64,000 nt of DNA from NCBI RefSeq assembly GCF_001647285.1, contig NZ_LRML01000004.1, positions 124,001 to 188,000 of the forward strand, in the 5' to 3' direction. The DNA comes from Rufibacter roseus (GTDB taxonomy: Bacteria; Bacteroidota; Bacteroidia; Cytophagales; Hymenobacteraceae). A program made the position numbers and the translations under genes. Position 1 is the stretch's first letter. Each line of letters begins with the position of its first letter. The notes beneath the pieces are model-generated. The model did not search any database and had not been told where the DNA came from. It worked only from the letters and a program-made list of their open reading frames with translations. Shown here piece by piece: positions 43,705-52,005 of this stretch.

Positions 43705-44610
43705 TTATTTGCCCGGAAAACCAGACGCAATCAAGGTCACTCGGATATTGTCCCCAAGATAAGGATCAGTTCCGTGACCAAATATTACCTCTGCCTCTTC
43801 TCCCGCTTTTGCCTGGATTGCATCCGTTATTTCTATCAACTCCTCCATATCCAATTCGGTTTCTTCACCTGACATAACGGAGATCAAAATCTTTCTTGCA
43901 CCAGACAGCTCTTTGTTCAGATTACCATTAAATCCAAGGGCTTCCTCTATTACACAGGCAGAGCGCCCCGGTCCTGAGGCCACAGCAGTTCCCACAAGGG
44001 CCTCGCCCGCGTCGGCCAACACATAACGAACATCCTGCAAATCAACATTCACCTCCGTTTGTACATCCTGAAGATGTACAATTGATTGGATTGTTGACAT
44101 TATAACTCCCCTTGTCTGCTGAAGCACCATCTTGGAATTGGGTTTTTCCTTTGTACCCAAGGAAGTATCAGGAAACAAGCTAAGAATAGAATCATAAGAT
44201 TTTCTTATTTCGAGCAGGCTTTCGTCAGAAGGCAATGCGTTGGCAGCATCCCCAGGGGAAAAGGGAAGGCACACAACACCAATGGTGAGTACCCCCAGCT
44301 CTTTGGCTTTCTTGGCAATCAATGGGGCCGCCAACACTGCACTGCTATGGCTAGAATCAATAAGCACGAAAATTATTTCAGTGTCCTCTTCCAAAAATGC
44401 CTGAACATCCGGCAAAACATTTTTGGTGACAATTTTACCGCTCAAGTATGCAGGCTCAAGTTTAAGGACAGGAATTTTGTAAGGCTTGTTTCCTGGCACA
44501 ACTACTGAGGTCGAGTTCAGGGGCGTAGATTCACTAGTTACTAAAAGCTCCCCGTGTAAGCCTTCTTCCACATCAGGAAAATTACTACCTGTTACGATTA
44601 ACTTGATCAA
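43705..44610 (-). CDS. Divergent FtsZ-like protein lacking the tubulin signature
   Basis: A 301-residue protein that follows the FtsZ pattern over most of its length. 'AAPLIAKKAKELGVLTIGVVCLPF' style homology spans residues 94-118, 'VLADAGEALVGTAVASG' lies near 203-219, 'LSGARKILISVMSGEE' near 240-255 and 'GDNIRVTLIASGF' near 287-299. The GTP-binding loop GGGTGTG is replaced by SHSSAVL at residues 87-93, and the N-terminal 'GVGGGGxNA' loop is missing. So it probably cannot bind GTP as FtsZ does. It may associate with FtsZ or have another role. A GCAAGCTTGC site lies 190 bp upstream. Confidence 0.75.
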   Translation of the reverse strand: MIKLIVTGSNFPDVEEGLHGELLVTSESTPLNSTSVVVPGNKPYKIPVLKLEPAYLSGKIVTKNVLPDVQAFLEEDTEIIFVLIDSSHSSAVLAAPLIAKKAKELGVLTIGVVCLPFSPGDAANALPSDESLLEIRKSYDSILSLFPDTSLGTKEKPNSKMVLQQTRGVIMSTIQSIVHLQDVQTEVNVDLQDVRYVLADAGEALVGTAVASGPGRSACVIEEALGFNGNLNKELSGARKILISVMSGEETELDMEELIEITDAIQAKAGEEAEVIFGHGTDPYLGDNIRVTLIASGFPGK

Positions 44611-44762
44611 TGGCGTATTTGAGTTAATGATTTGAACCTACACTTAATATATGCCTTACACTCTGCCTTGGCAAGGTATAAGCCTTTAATGTGCTTTTAT
44701 GTTAGCTTGCCTCAGAGAATAAATTGGTGCCTCCAAAACTTGAAAATGACAAGAACTACTCT

Positions 44763-44809
44763 AAAAGAAGGGCAGCCAAATTCCTTCATTGAGTTTTCTG
44801 CAAGCTTGC
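44763..44809 (-). promoter_or_regulatory. Weak palindrome-N29 element upstream of the FtsZ-like gene
   Basis: On the minus strand: GCAAGCTTGC (a palindrome with both outer bases changed), 29 bp starting AGAAAAC, then CTTCTTTT, which keeps only TTT of the -7 box. It is about 150 bp upstream of the FtsZ-like start. It may be a degenerate member of the same family. Confidence 0.3.
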
Positions 44810-45021
44810 AAACACCATTCTGCAGAAACTTACTTCGTGTAGGGAGAATAAATCAAAAGATTTTTACCTTTTCCCAAACAAGACAGGGCTGAGGCCTTCC
44901 AGCTGCTAAGGCCACGCTCAATCAAATCACTTTACCCTAAAAGGATCAAAAACTGGCAGAAAAAGAAGTAAAGCTGCTCTGGATCTTAATTCCATACTTG
45001 AATACCACAAAGGTTCAATAT

Positions 45022-45037
45022 GATAATATCTGCCATA
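45022..45037. repeat. 16-bp direct repeat, right copy (possible attachment site)
   Basis: GATAATATCTGCCATA, identical to 14462-14477 at the mutL start. On the minus strand it reads as an ATG with the first four mutL codons after it, then departs from mutL and soon stops. Confidence 0.6.
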
Positions 45038-45078
45038 CAACTCTCTCCTGCGTAGTAACTATTTGAATCACAAAAATA
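45036..45078 (-). promoter_or_regulatory. Orphan leader that looks like the original mutL promoter
   Basis: On the minus strand: TATTTTTG (45071-45078), a perfect TAnnTTTG box; then about 30 nt; then a purine-rich AGGAGAGAG; then the ATG at 45034-45036 of the mutL start duplicate. No intact gene follows it. It fits the displaced 5' region of mutL. Confidence 0.5.
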
Positions 45079-45296
45079 AGAAAAAAGACACCTGTAAATC
45101 TGGCTCCTGTCTCTCTTTTTTTGCGGTGTAAAAGCAAAATTTTCAGTAATATTACAAGCTTAATCAGCGGCCTTGGCTCTCTGATAACATTCTTGCCTGC
45201 TCTACGGTTATGTATTTGACGGTGTATTGGTTTTACCACTGCCGCCGTTTTAATTCTGAAGAGCAAAGTTTCTTTGCGAACACCCGAACAATTCTT

Positions 45297-45332
45297 GTTT
45301 TTGGGCTGTTTCCGGAAAAACGGGCGGAAAAC
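45297..45332. repeat. 36-bp interspersed palindrome, copy 6
   Basis: First copy after the 32.7-kb gap. The right arm is changed to GGGCGGAAAAC and the left is GTTTTTGGGCTG; the arms still pair. Confidence 0.72.
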
Positions 45333-45423
45333 ACCAGAGAATCGGCAAAGATCCAAGGGCTTCAATTCCTCTGCGAAATTAGCCCTATGAAACAGTTATT
45401 CAAATTTTATTACGCGTTGTGAA

Positions 45424-48375
45424 ATGCTAAGACGATATAGCCTGGTGCTGTTGGCGGTGGTGATGGGCACATGGTGGGCTTTGTCGGGATTTAGACCGAC
45501 GGGGCGCGGCAAGGTTTCCCTGCAAGAGCAGCGTTGGGTAGACAGTGTGTACCAGAGCCTTACGCCTGACCAGCGTTTAGGCCAGCTCTTTATGGTGGCA
45601 GCCTATTCTAACAAAACCCAAAGCCACGTAAAAGAAATTGAACAATTAGTAAGCCAGTACGGCATTGGGGGCATCATGTTTATGCAGGGCGGCCCGGTGC
45701 GCCAGGCTAAACTAACGAACCATTACCAAGCCTTAGCCAAAGTTCCGCTGCTTATTGCCATAGATGCCGAGTGGGGGCTGGACATGCGCCTGGACAGCAG
45801 CATGCACTTTGCCAAGCAGATGACTTTGGGCGCGCTGCCCGACGACCGCTACGTCTACCTGATGGGGCGTGAGATTGCCCTTAAGCTGAAGCGCCTGGGC
45901 GTACACGTTAATTTCTCGCCGGTGGTAGACGTGAACAGCAACCCCAGCAACCCCGTTATCGGCAACCGCTCTTTCGGCGAAAACAAGGAGCAGGTAACCC
46001 AGCGCAGCATTGCCTACATCAAAGGTTTGCAAGATCATGGCATTATTGCGGTAGCCAAGCATTTTCCCGGCCACGGCGACACTGATACTGATTCTCATAA
46101 AACTCTTCCGGTTTTACAGCATGATTTTGCCCGTCTTACAGAGGTTGAGTTATATCCATTCAAGCGTTCTTTTGAGGCCGGGGTAATGGGCGTCATGGTG
46201 GCGCACCTGCACGTACCAAAGCTAGACTCCATCGCTAACCGTGCCGCTACTTTATCACCGTACCTGGTAAATGACCTGCTGAAAGGCAAAATGCAGTACG
46301 AAGGGCTGGTGTTTACTGATGCCCTGAACATGAAAGGCGTGACCCGTTACCACAAACCCGGTGAGGTGGATGCTCTTGCTCTCCAGGCCGGAAATGATGT
46401 GTTGCTTTTCTCTGAAGATGTACCCAAAGCCATTGCCAATATTCGCCAAGCCATTGAGGAAGGCCGAATAAACGAGCGGGAAATTGAGCTTCGGGTACGT
46501 AAAATGCTACATGCCAAGTACTGGGCTGGTTTAAACCAGTTCTCTCCGATAGAACTGGAAGAATTAACCAATGACCTGTCTCGCCCTATCAGCACCGTAC
46601 TGCAGCAGCAACTATATGAGCAGGCCGTAACGGTGGTAGCCAACAAAGGAAATTTACTCCCTTTCCGGGTGCTCGACACGACTGAATTTGCCTCGGTTTC
46701 TATTGGTTTGGGCTATAACAATACCTTTACCCGCACTTTAGAAAAATACGCCCCTTTCCGTAATTTTTCCATCACCAATCGCTCTGCCCCTGACAGTGTG
46801 TACGCCAGCATAAAGCGTGGTTTGGCTACCGCCGATGTGGTGGTGGTTTCTCTGCATGGCCTCGGCAACACCCCAGGCCGAAATTACGGAATCCCGGGCA
46901 ATGCCCTTGGCTTTATCAAAGAGCTGCAGCGCGACCCCACCAAAAAAGTAGTGGTGGTGGTGATGGGCAATGCCTATAGCCTCAAGAATTTTGAAGACAT
47001 CAACTGGCTGGTGTGCGGGTACGAAGACAATGAGATTACACAGCGTGTGGTGCCTCAAGTGCTATTCGGAGGCTTGCCCGCTAATGGGAGGCTGCCAGTT
47101 ACCGCTTCACCTAAATTTAAAGCAGGTTCTGGTGTTGCTACGCCTTCGCTCAATAGGCTTAAATATTCAGTGCCTGAGAGTGTGGGTATGAACTCAGCCA
47201 CCTTAAAGAAAATAGATAATATTGCTCTGGAAGCCATTGCCTACGGTGCCACGCCTGGTATGCAAGTGTTGGTGGTAAAAGATGGCACGGTGATCATGGA
47301 CAAAGCCTATGGCTACTACACCTATGACCGTACCCAACCCGTCACTGACAAAACCATCTATGACTTAGCGTCCATCACCAAAGTGGCCGCCACCCTGCAG
47401 GCTGTTATGTTCCTGAAAGACATGGGGCGGCTTAATTTAGATGCTAAATTGGTGACGTACCTGCCTGAGTTGAAAGGCTCTAACAAAGCCAACCTGACGG
47501 TGCGCGACGTGCTGCTGCACCAGGCTGGTTTGCCTGCATACATTCCTTTTCATAAAAGAACCTTGATTGGCGGCAAGCCCAATCCTATCTATTATGATAC
47601 CGTACCCTCTGTTGCTTACCCTAACATGGTGGCCCCAAATTTATTTGCAGGGAAAAGAGTGGAAGACAGCGTCTGGAACTGGATTGTAAAATCTGATTTA
47701 GTGGGCAAGCGTGTAGCCAGCGGGAAATTTGAATACCGCTACTCCGACCTGGGGCTGCACATCATGAAACGGTTAGCCGAGCGGTTGCTCAACCAGCCGA
47801 TTACTGATTTTCTGGAGCAGAACTTCTACGGTCCGCTGGGAGCCAACTCCCTTACCTATACTCCGCTTCGCAAATTCCTAAAAGAACAGATTGCGCCCAC
47901 CGCCCTTGACCCTGAATTCCGCTGGATGCAGTTGCAAGGCACCGTGCATGATGCCGGAGCCGCCATGCTGGGAGGTGTTGCCGGACACGCCGGTTTGTTT
48001 TCAAATGCCAATGATTTGGCCATTCTTATGCAAATGAACCTGCAGAACGGCAAGTACGGCGGGCAAGAGTATTTCCGCTCACCGGTGGTGTCAGAATTTG
48101 CCAAAAGCGCCAGCAAAGACAGTAGGCGTGGCATAGGGTGGGACAAACCCGAACCTGATGGGAATGGTCCTACTTCAGACCTGGCCCCGCTTAGTACTTT
48201 TGGGCATACTGGTTTTACCGGAACCGGCGTCTGGGTAGACCCAGAAAACAAGCTGGTATACATTTTCCTATCGAACCGCGTACATCCTGATTCTGAGAAT
48301 GATAAGCTCCTGAAGTATAATATCCGAACCCGCATTCATGATGTGGTGTATCAATCGTTAGAACCGAAACCGTAA
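45424..48375 (+). CDS. GH3 beta-N-acetylhexosaminidase (NagZ-like) fused to a serine beta-lactamase-type domain
   Basis: A 983-residue exported protein with an N-terminal membrane/signal segment (about residues 5-25). The GH3 domain (about 40-380) contains 'AKHFPGHGDTDTDSHKTLP', the NagZ His/Asp loop, and the nucleophile in 'VFTDALNMKGV'. A GH3 C-terminal domain follows (about 390-570). The last part (about 590-975) is a class C beta-lactamase-like serine hydrolase: SxxK in 'DLASITKVAAT', YSD in 'EYRYSDLGLH' and HTG in 'FGHTGFTGTG'. The fusion is common in Bacteroidota. It should remove GlcNAc from cell-wall fragments and hydrolyse a second bond or peptide. Lipidation is not evident. Confidence 0.9.
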   Translation: MLRRYSLVLLAVVMGTWWALSGFRPTGRGKVSLQEQRWVDSVYQSLTPDQRLGQLFMVAAYSNKTQSHVKEIEQLVSQYGIGGIMFMQGGPVRQAKLTNHYQALAKVPLLIAIDAEWGLDMRLDSSMHFAKQMTLGALPDDRYVYLMGREIALKLKRLGVHVNFSPVVDVNSNPSNPVIGNRSFGENKEQVTQRSIAYIKGLQDHGIIAVAKHFPGHGDTDTDSHKTLPVLQHDFARLTEVELYPFKRSFEAGVMGVMVAHLHVPKLDSIANRAATLSPYLVNDLLKGKMQYEGLVFTDALNMKGVTRYHKPGEVDALALQAGNDVLLFSEDVPKAIANIRQAIEEGRINEREIELRVRKMLHAKYWAGLNQFSPIELEELTNDLSRPISTVLQQQLYEQAVTVVANKGNLLPFRVLDTTEFASVSIGLGYNNTFTRTLEKYAPFRNFSITNRSAPDSVYASIKRGLATADVVVVSLHGLGNTPGRNYGIPGNALGFIKELQRDPTKKVVVVVMGNAYSLKNFEDINWLVCGYEDNEITQRVVPQVLFGGLPANGRLPVTASPKFKAGSGVATPSLNRLKYSVPESVGMNSATLKKIDNIALEAIAYGATPGMQVLVVKDGTVIMDKAYGYYTYDRTQPVTDKTIYDLASITKVAATLQAVMFLKDMGRLNLDAKLVTYLPELKGSNKANLTVRDVLLHQAGLPAYIPFHKRTLIGGKPNPIYYDTVPSVAYPNMVAPNLFAGKRVEDSVWNWIVKSDLVGKRVASGKFEYRYSDLGLHIMKRLAERLLNQPITDFLEQNFYGPLGANSLTYTPLRKFLKEQIAPTALDPEFRWMQLQGTVHDAGAAMLGGVAGHAGLFSNANDLAILMQMNLQNGKYGGQEYFRSPVVSEFAKSASKDSRRGIGWDKPEPDGNGPTSDLAPLSTFGHTGFTGTGVWVDPENKLVYIFLSNRVHPDSENDKLLKYNIRTRIHDVVYQSLEPKP

Positions 48376-48398
48376 CTTCGCGGTAAACACATACACTC

Positions 48399-49535
48399 AT
48401 GAAGATAGGAATTGTATGCTATCCCACGTTTGGCGGTAGCGGAGTGGTCGCCACCGAACTAGGCAAAGCCTTGGCGCAGAAAGGCCATCGGGTGCACTTT
48501 ATCACCTACAGCCAACCAGCCCGGTTAGACTTTTTCAGTGAAAATGTTTTTTACCACGAGGTCAACATCCCCAACTACCCCCTTTTTCAGTACCCGCCTT
48601 ATGAGTTGGCGCTGGCCAGCAAGATGGTAGATATTGTGCAGTTTGAGAAGTTGGATGTGTTGCACGTGCACTATGCTATACCGCATGCCTCGGCGGCGTT
48701 CATGGCCAAGCAGATTCTTAAAACCAAAGGCATACACATACCAGTTATCACCACGCTGCACGGCACTGATATTACCTTAGTAGGCAAAGACGCCTCTTTT
48801 GAGCCGGTGGTTACGTTCAGCATCAATCAGTCTGATGCAGTTACGTCGGTGTCGCATGACCTGCGCAAAGAAACATATGAGTACTTCCCTATCGATAAAG
48901 ACATAGTTGTCATCCCAAACTTCATCAACTTAGAGCGGTTCCAGAAACAGCGGAAAGAGCACTTTAAATCGGCTATTGCGCCTTTCGGCGAAAAGCTTTT
49001 GGTGCATACTTCCAACTTCAGAGGCGTGAAGCGAATTGGCGACGTCATCAAAATTTTTTCTAAAGTACGGGAGCAGGTCCCTTCCAAACTGTTGCTGGTA
49101 GGCGACGGACCGGAGCGCCCAAAAATGGAAAACCTCTGCCGGAAGCTGGGCATTTGCCAAGACGTGCGGTTTTTAGGCAAGTTAGAGGCGGTAGAAGAAC
49201 TGCTTTCGGTGGCCGACGTCTTTCTGATGCCTTCTGAGAAAGAGAGTTTTGGGTTGGCTGCCCTGGAAGCCATGGCCTGTGAAGTACCTGTCATCTCCTC
49301 AAATGCCGGAGGCTTGCCAGAACTCAATGTGCATGGTTACTCTGGATTTGTGAGTGAAGTCGGTGATGTGAAAGACATGGTGAAGAACACCTTATTTATA
49401 CTGCAAGACGACCAGCTGCCTATTTTCAAAGCCAATGCCCTTGCCAGAGCCAAGGAGTTTGAGATCAATAACATTGTACCTATGTACGAGGCCGTTTACC
49501 AACAAGCAGTAGAAGCGGTAAAAGCTGAGGTATAA
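48399..49535 (+). CDS. bshA: BshA, N-acetylglucosaminyl-malate synthase
   Basis: A 378-residue GT4-family glycosyltransferase that joins GlcNAc from UDP-GlcNAc to malate, the first step of bacillithiol synthesis. 'MKIGIVCYPTFGGSGVVATELGKAL' style N-terminus (residues 1-25), 'HVHYAIPHASAA' near 88-99, 'TTLHGTDITLVG' near 117-128 and the donor-binding 'MPSEKESFGLAALEAMACEVPVI' region near 277-299 are typical of BshA. It starts 24 bp after the fusion gene, so they may be cotranscribed. Repeat copy 7 follows the stop. Confidence 0.92.
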   Translation: MKIGIVCYPTFGGSGVVATELGKALAQKGHRVHFITYSQPARLDFFSENVFYHEVNIPNYPLFQYPPYELALASKMVDIVQFEKLDVLHVHYAIPHASAAFMAKQILKTKGIHIPVITTLHGTDITLVGKDASFEPVVTFSINQSDAVTSVSHDLRKETYEYFPIDKDIVVIPNFINLERFQKQRKEHFKSAIAPFGEKLLVHTSNFRGVKRIGDVIKIFSKVREQVPSKLLLVGDGPERPKMENLCRKLGICQDVRFLGKLEAVEELLSVADVFLMPSEKESFGLAALEAMACEVPVISSNAGGLPELNVHGYSGFVSEVGDVKDMVKNTLFILQDDQLPIFKANALARAKEFEINNIVPMYEAVYQQAVEAVKAEV

Positions 49536-49540
49536 TTTCT

Positions 49541-49576
49541 GTTTTAGGCCTATTTTCTTGAAAACAGGCCTAAAAC
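49541..49576. repeat. 36-bp interspersed palindrome, copy 7 (best symmetry)
   Basis: Arms GTTTTAGGCCT and AGGCCTAAAAC are perfectly complementary. It starts 6 bp after the bshA stop. This copy is the closest to the family consensus. Confidence 0.82.
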
Positions 49577-49785
49577 AGGAGTATTTACAAGTCTCCCCAC
49601 TTTCTTTCAGGGCTTGTTTGAAACATATTTTATAGAATATCCACTTTTTACCCGCTGTCACAGCTCGCCAACAAGATTCATCTAGGTTACAATAAGTTAG
49701 GAGTGAGCTTCTCCTCTCCCTACCCAATCCCGCTTTCTGCGTATTTTAAATCATCAGCAAAAACAGCCACTTTCACCTCTACCCT

Positions 49786-50157
49786 ATGATCAATTTCAAA
49801 ATAAGCACGTTTGTGGGCCTTATCTGTTTGGTTCAGTTGCTGGTAGTGTTTGGCTTTGGGCTATACAATGAGAATGGCGACATCATTGCTGCCTCTTTGT
49901 ATCTGCTGGTTTTCTTTCTGCCTGCCGTTTTGATCAACTTCATCATGGGGTTTTCTCTGATTCTCATCAATTTCAAAAGCCGGCTGGATCGGCTGGTCTT
50001 TCTGCTGTTGTTTGTGACAGTGGCCTTTCTGGTAGGGAATGAGCTCCTGGAAACTACAGGTTACGTATTGTATAGATGGGTGATAATAGCCTCCTCTCTG
50101 CTCTGTGGCCTGTACTTCTACCGTGGTCTAAAAAAGAACCAAGCTGCGGCCCAGTAA
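49786..50157 (+). CDS. Small integral membrane protein of unknown function
   Basis: A 123-residue protein with four hydrophobic segments (about 7-25, 33-60, 67-86 and 94-113) separated by short charged loops. The N-terminal side is 'MINFKISTFVGLICLVQLLV'. No family recognised. It lies alone between two 36-bp palindromes and no promoter is obvious. The coding potential is supported by the clear membrane pattern and by codon use like the neighbours. Confidence 0.7.
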   Translation: MINFKISTFVGLICLVQLLVVFGFGLYNENGDIIAASLYLLVFFLPAVLINFIMGFSLILINFKSRLDRLVFLLLFVTVAFLVGNELLETTGYVLYRWVIIASSLLCGLYFYRGLKKNQAAAQ

Positions 50158-50176
50158 CTTTATTTTCAGAAATCCT

Positions 50177-50212
50177 GTTTTAGAGCTGTTTTTCTAAAAA
50201 GAAGTCAAAAAC
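50177..50212. repeat. 36-bp interspersed palindrome, copy 8
   Basis: It lies 19 bp after the stop of the membrane protein. GTTTTAGAGCTG left arm and a diverged right arm ending AAAAC. Confidence 0.75.
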
Positions 50213-50258
50213 AGAATCCTTCTTTAATTTAGCGCATCACCTCATAAATATTCAGCAA

Positions 50259-50840
50259 GTGAAACCCGAACATTCCCTCGACACCCCCTGGACTACTTTG
50301 GAATCTAAACCTGTGTACAGTAACCCCTGGATTTCTGTACGCGAGGACCAGGTGATTAATCCCAGCGGTGGCCGGGGTATTTACGGAGTAGTCTCCATGA
50401 AAAACAAGGCTATTGGCATCATTCCCATTGATCAAGAAGGAAATACATGGCTGGTGGGGCAGTACCGTTACCCGTTGAACGAATACTCCTGGGAAATACC
50501 AATGGGCGGAGGTCCGGTAGAACTAAGTCCATTGGAGTCGGCGCAACGTGAATTGAAAGAAGAGACCGGTTTTACCGCTGCCCGCTGGACTAAAATTGCC
50601 CGAATTCACACCTCTAACTCGGTCACTGACGAGGAAGGATTCGTGTTTCTGGCCGAGGAGTTAACAGCCGGCGAGACCGAATTTGAAGAAACTGAAGACC
50701 TTAAGATCTGGAAGCTGCCGTTTGCTGATGCCGTAAAAATGGCTCTGAATGATGAGATAACAGACGCCATAAGTGTAGCGGGCTTATTAAAGGCTGACAG
50801 AATTTTGGCTTCAAGAGAACAAATAATCAGCAATATTTAG
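50259..50840 (+). CDS. Nudix hydrolase (ADP-ribose pyrophosphatase-like)
   Basis: A 193-residue protein using a GTG start at 50259. The Nudix box is visible as 'GGGPVELSPLESAQRELKEETGF' split across residues 86-108, with REL-KEETG intact; it has one residue more than the standard spacing between the first glutamate and the RE pair. Upstream 'WEIPMGG' and 'QYRYPL' are typical of ADP-ribose/NDP-sugar pyrophosphatases, which clean up nucleotide sugars. It is flanked by 36-bp palindrome copies 8 and 9. No promoter could be called with confidence. Confidence 0.88.
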   Translation: MKPEHSLDTPWTTLESKPVYSNPWISVREDQVINPSGGRGIYGVVSMKNKAIGIIPIDQEGNTWLVGQYRYPLNEYSWEIPMGGGPVELSPLESAQRELKEETGFTAARWTKIARIHTSNSVTDEEGFVFLAEELTAGETEFEETEDLKIWKLPFADAVKMALNDEITDAISVAGLLKADRILASREQIISNI

Positions 50841-50878
50841 CACTAACTTTCTTTTGCCAGCGTTGCCGTGGAAGAACT

Positions 50879-50914
50879 GTTTTAGGCCTTGTTTTTTAAA
50901 AACAGGTTAAAAAC
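50879..50914. repeat. 36-bp interspersed palindrome, copy 9
   Basis: Between the Nudix gene and the acyltransferase gene. GTTTTAGGCCTTG left arm, right arm ending AAAAC. Confidence 0.77.
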
Positions 50915-50970
50915 AGCTCTGGTCAGTCAGAGGCGTGGTGCTTTTGCTAATAATTTGTAATTTTGAAGAG

Positions 50971-51765
50971 ATGAAAAGGATTAAAGGAATCGGCAGAATG
51001 TTGTATTCCGTGTGGTGCACCACATGGTTTGTACTTCCGTTCATAACGTCGTACCCCCTCTTCAGGCTGTTGATTGCCAAGCCCAACCGGCTGCGGCACG
51101 CCCACACACTTAATCGCATCTGGTCTAAGCTGCAGCTGCGCATGTACCTCATGCCCGTAACAGTGCAGGGCTTGGAGCAGATTGACCCGAAACAGAAGTA
51201 CGTGTTCGCGCCCAACCACAGCTCATACATTGACATACCTATGATTTTGGCGGCCATTCCGGGCTTCATCAACTTTGTGGGCAAGAAGTCTTTAACTAAA
51301 GTGCCGCTGTGGGGTCGCATCTACGACGCCCTGTACATTTCCGTTGATCGGGACAGCCCCATCAGCAGTGCTAAGGCGTATATTGCCTCTAAGCAAAGCA
51401 TAGAGGCAGGGCGCAGCGTCGTAATTTTTCCGGAAGGCAAAATCTCTCCTGATTCTGGCAACAACCTGCTCCCATTCAAAGACGGTCCTTTCAAACTGGC
51501 CATTGAGAAACAGGTACCTTTGGTGCCTATTACTATGCCATACAACCACCTGTTTTTACCCGATAAAAAAGGCAAACTGGTGATTAGATACCATCCACTG
51601 GAAATAATCATTCATCCGCCTATCTCAACCGAGGGCCTTACCCGCCATGACATTGAGTTTTTAAAGGAGAAGACGTTCCAGATTATTCAAGAAGAACTGC
51701 ATAAGAAACACCATGAGCACCAATATAGAAACACTGCGCCAGTTAGCGCACTTAGCCCGGCTTGA
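50971..51765 (+). CDS. 1-acyl-glycerol-3-phosphate acyltransferase (PlsC family)
   Basis: A 264-residue acyltransferase for phospholipid synthesis. The HX4D motif is H83 to D88 in 'NHSSYID' and the second motif is 'FPEGKIS' near residue 155. A hydrophobic segment at about 8-30 anchors it at the membrane. The start is the ATG at 50971 ('MKRIKGIGRM'); an in-frame ATG at 50935 would add 12 residues from within the untranslated region. The 3' end overlaps the start of gatC by 53 bp, indicating cotranscription. Confidence 0.9.
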   Translation: MKRIKGIGRMLYSVWCTTWFVLPFITSYPLFRLLIAKPNRLRHAHTLNRIWSKLQLRMYLMPVTVQGLEQIDPKQKYVFAPNHSSYIDIPMILAAIPGFINFVGKKSLTKVPLWGRIYDALYISVDRDSPISSAKAYIASKQSIEAGRSVVIFPEGKISPDSGNNLLPFKDGPFKLAIEKQVPLVPITMPYNHLFLPDKKGKLVIRYHPLEIIIHPPISTEGLTRHDIEFLKEKTFQIIQEELHKKHHEHQYRNTAPVSALSPA

Positions 51766-52000
51766 GTTTGACCCTGCCAAAGAGCAGGAAATGCTGAAAG
51801 ACCTGAACAATATTCTGGACTGGGTAGACCAGCTTCGGCAGTTAGACACTCAGAATGTAGAGCCGCTGGTGCACATATCAGAAGAGCTGAACGTGATGCG
51901 CGAAGATGTGGCCCAAAACACCGTACGTCATGAAGATGCTCTGCGCCTGGCCCCTCGCAAAGACTCTGATTATTTCCGGGTACCCAAAGTGATGGAGTAG
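51713..52000 (+). CDS. gatC: Glutamyl-tRNA(Gln) amidotransferase subunit C
   Basis: A 95-residue GatC, the small subunit of the GatCAB amidotransferase that converts Glu-tRNA(Gln) to Gln-tRNA(Gln). The pattern 'LRQLAHLARLEFDPAKEQ' near residues 8-25, 'LNNILDWVDQL' near 32-42 and 'LREDVAQ'-like 'MREDVAQ' near 64-70 is characteristic. It overlaps the plsC-like gene by 53 bp and is followed 5 bp later by the TPR membrane protein. gatA and gatB are not in the window. Confidence 0.92.
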   Translation: MSTNIETLRQLAHLARLEFDPAKEQEMLKDLNNILDWVDQLRQLDTQNVEPLVHISEELNVMREDVAQNTVRHEDALRLAPRKDSDYFRVPKVME

Positions 52001-52005
52001 CCTTG

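Larger units (their letters stand above)
44611..45423. other. Gene-free stretch across the right island border
   Basis: 813 bp with no supported gene. It contains a palindrome-like site (44763-44809), the right copy of the 16-bp direct repeat (45022-45037), a mutL-type leader and promoter (45036-45078) and copy 6 of the 36-bp palindrome (45297-45332). Confidence 0.6.

Noticed and set aside
43630-43872. 80-residue plus-strand frame opposite the FtsZ-like gene
   Set aside because: It is the shadow of the FtsZ-like coding strand and has no sensible features of its own.
44632-44892. 86-residue frame near the right island border as an integrase remnant
   Set aside because: No tyrosine- or serine-recombinase motif can be recognised in it.
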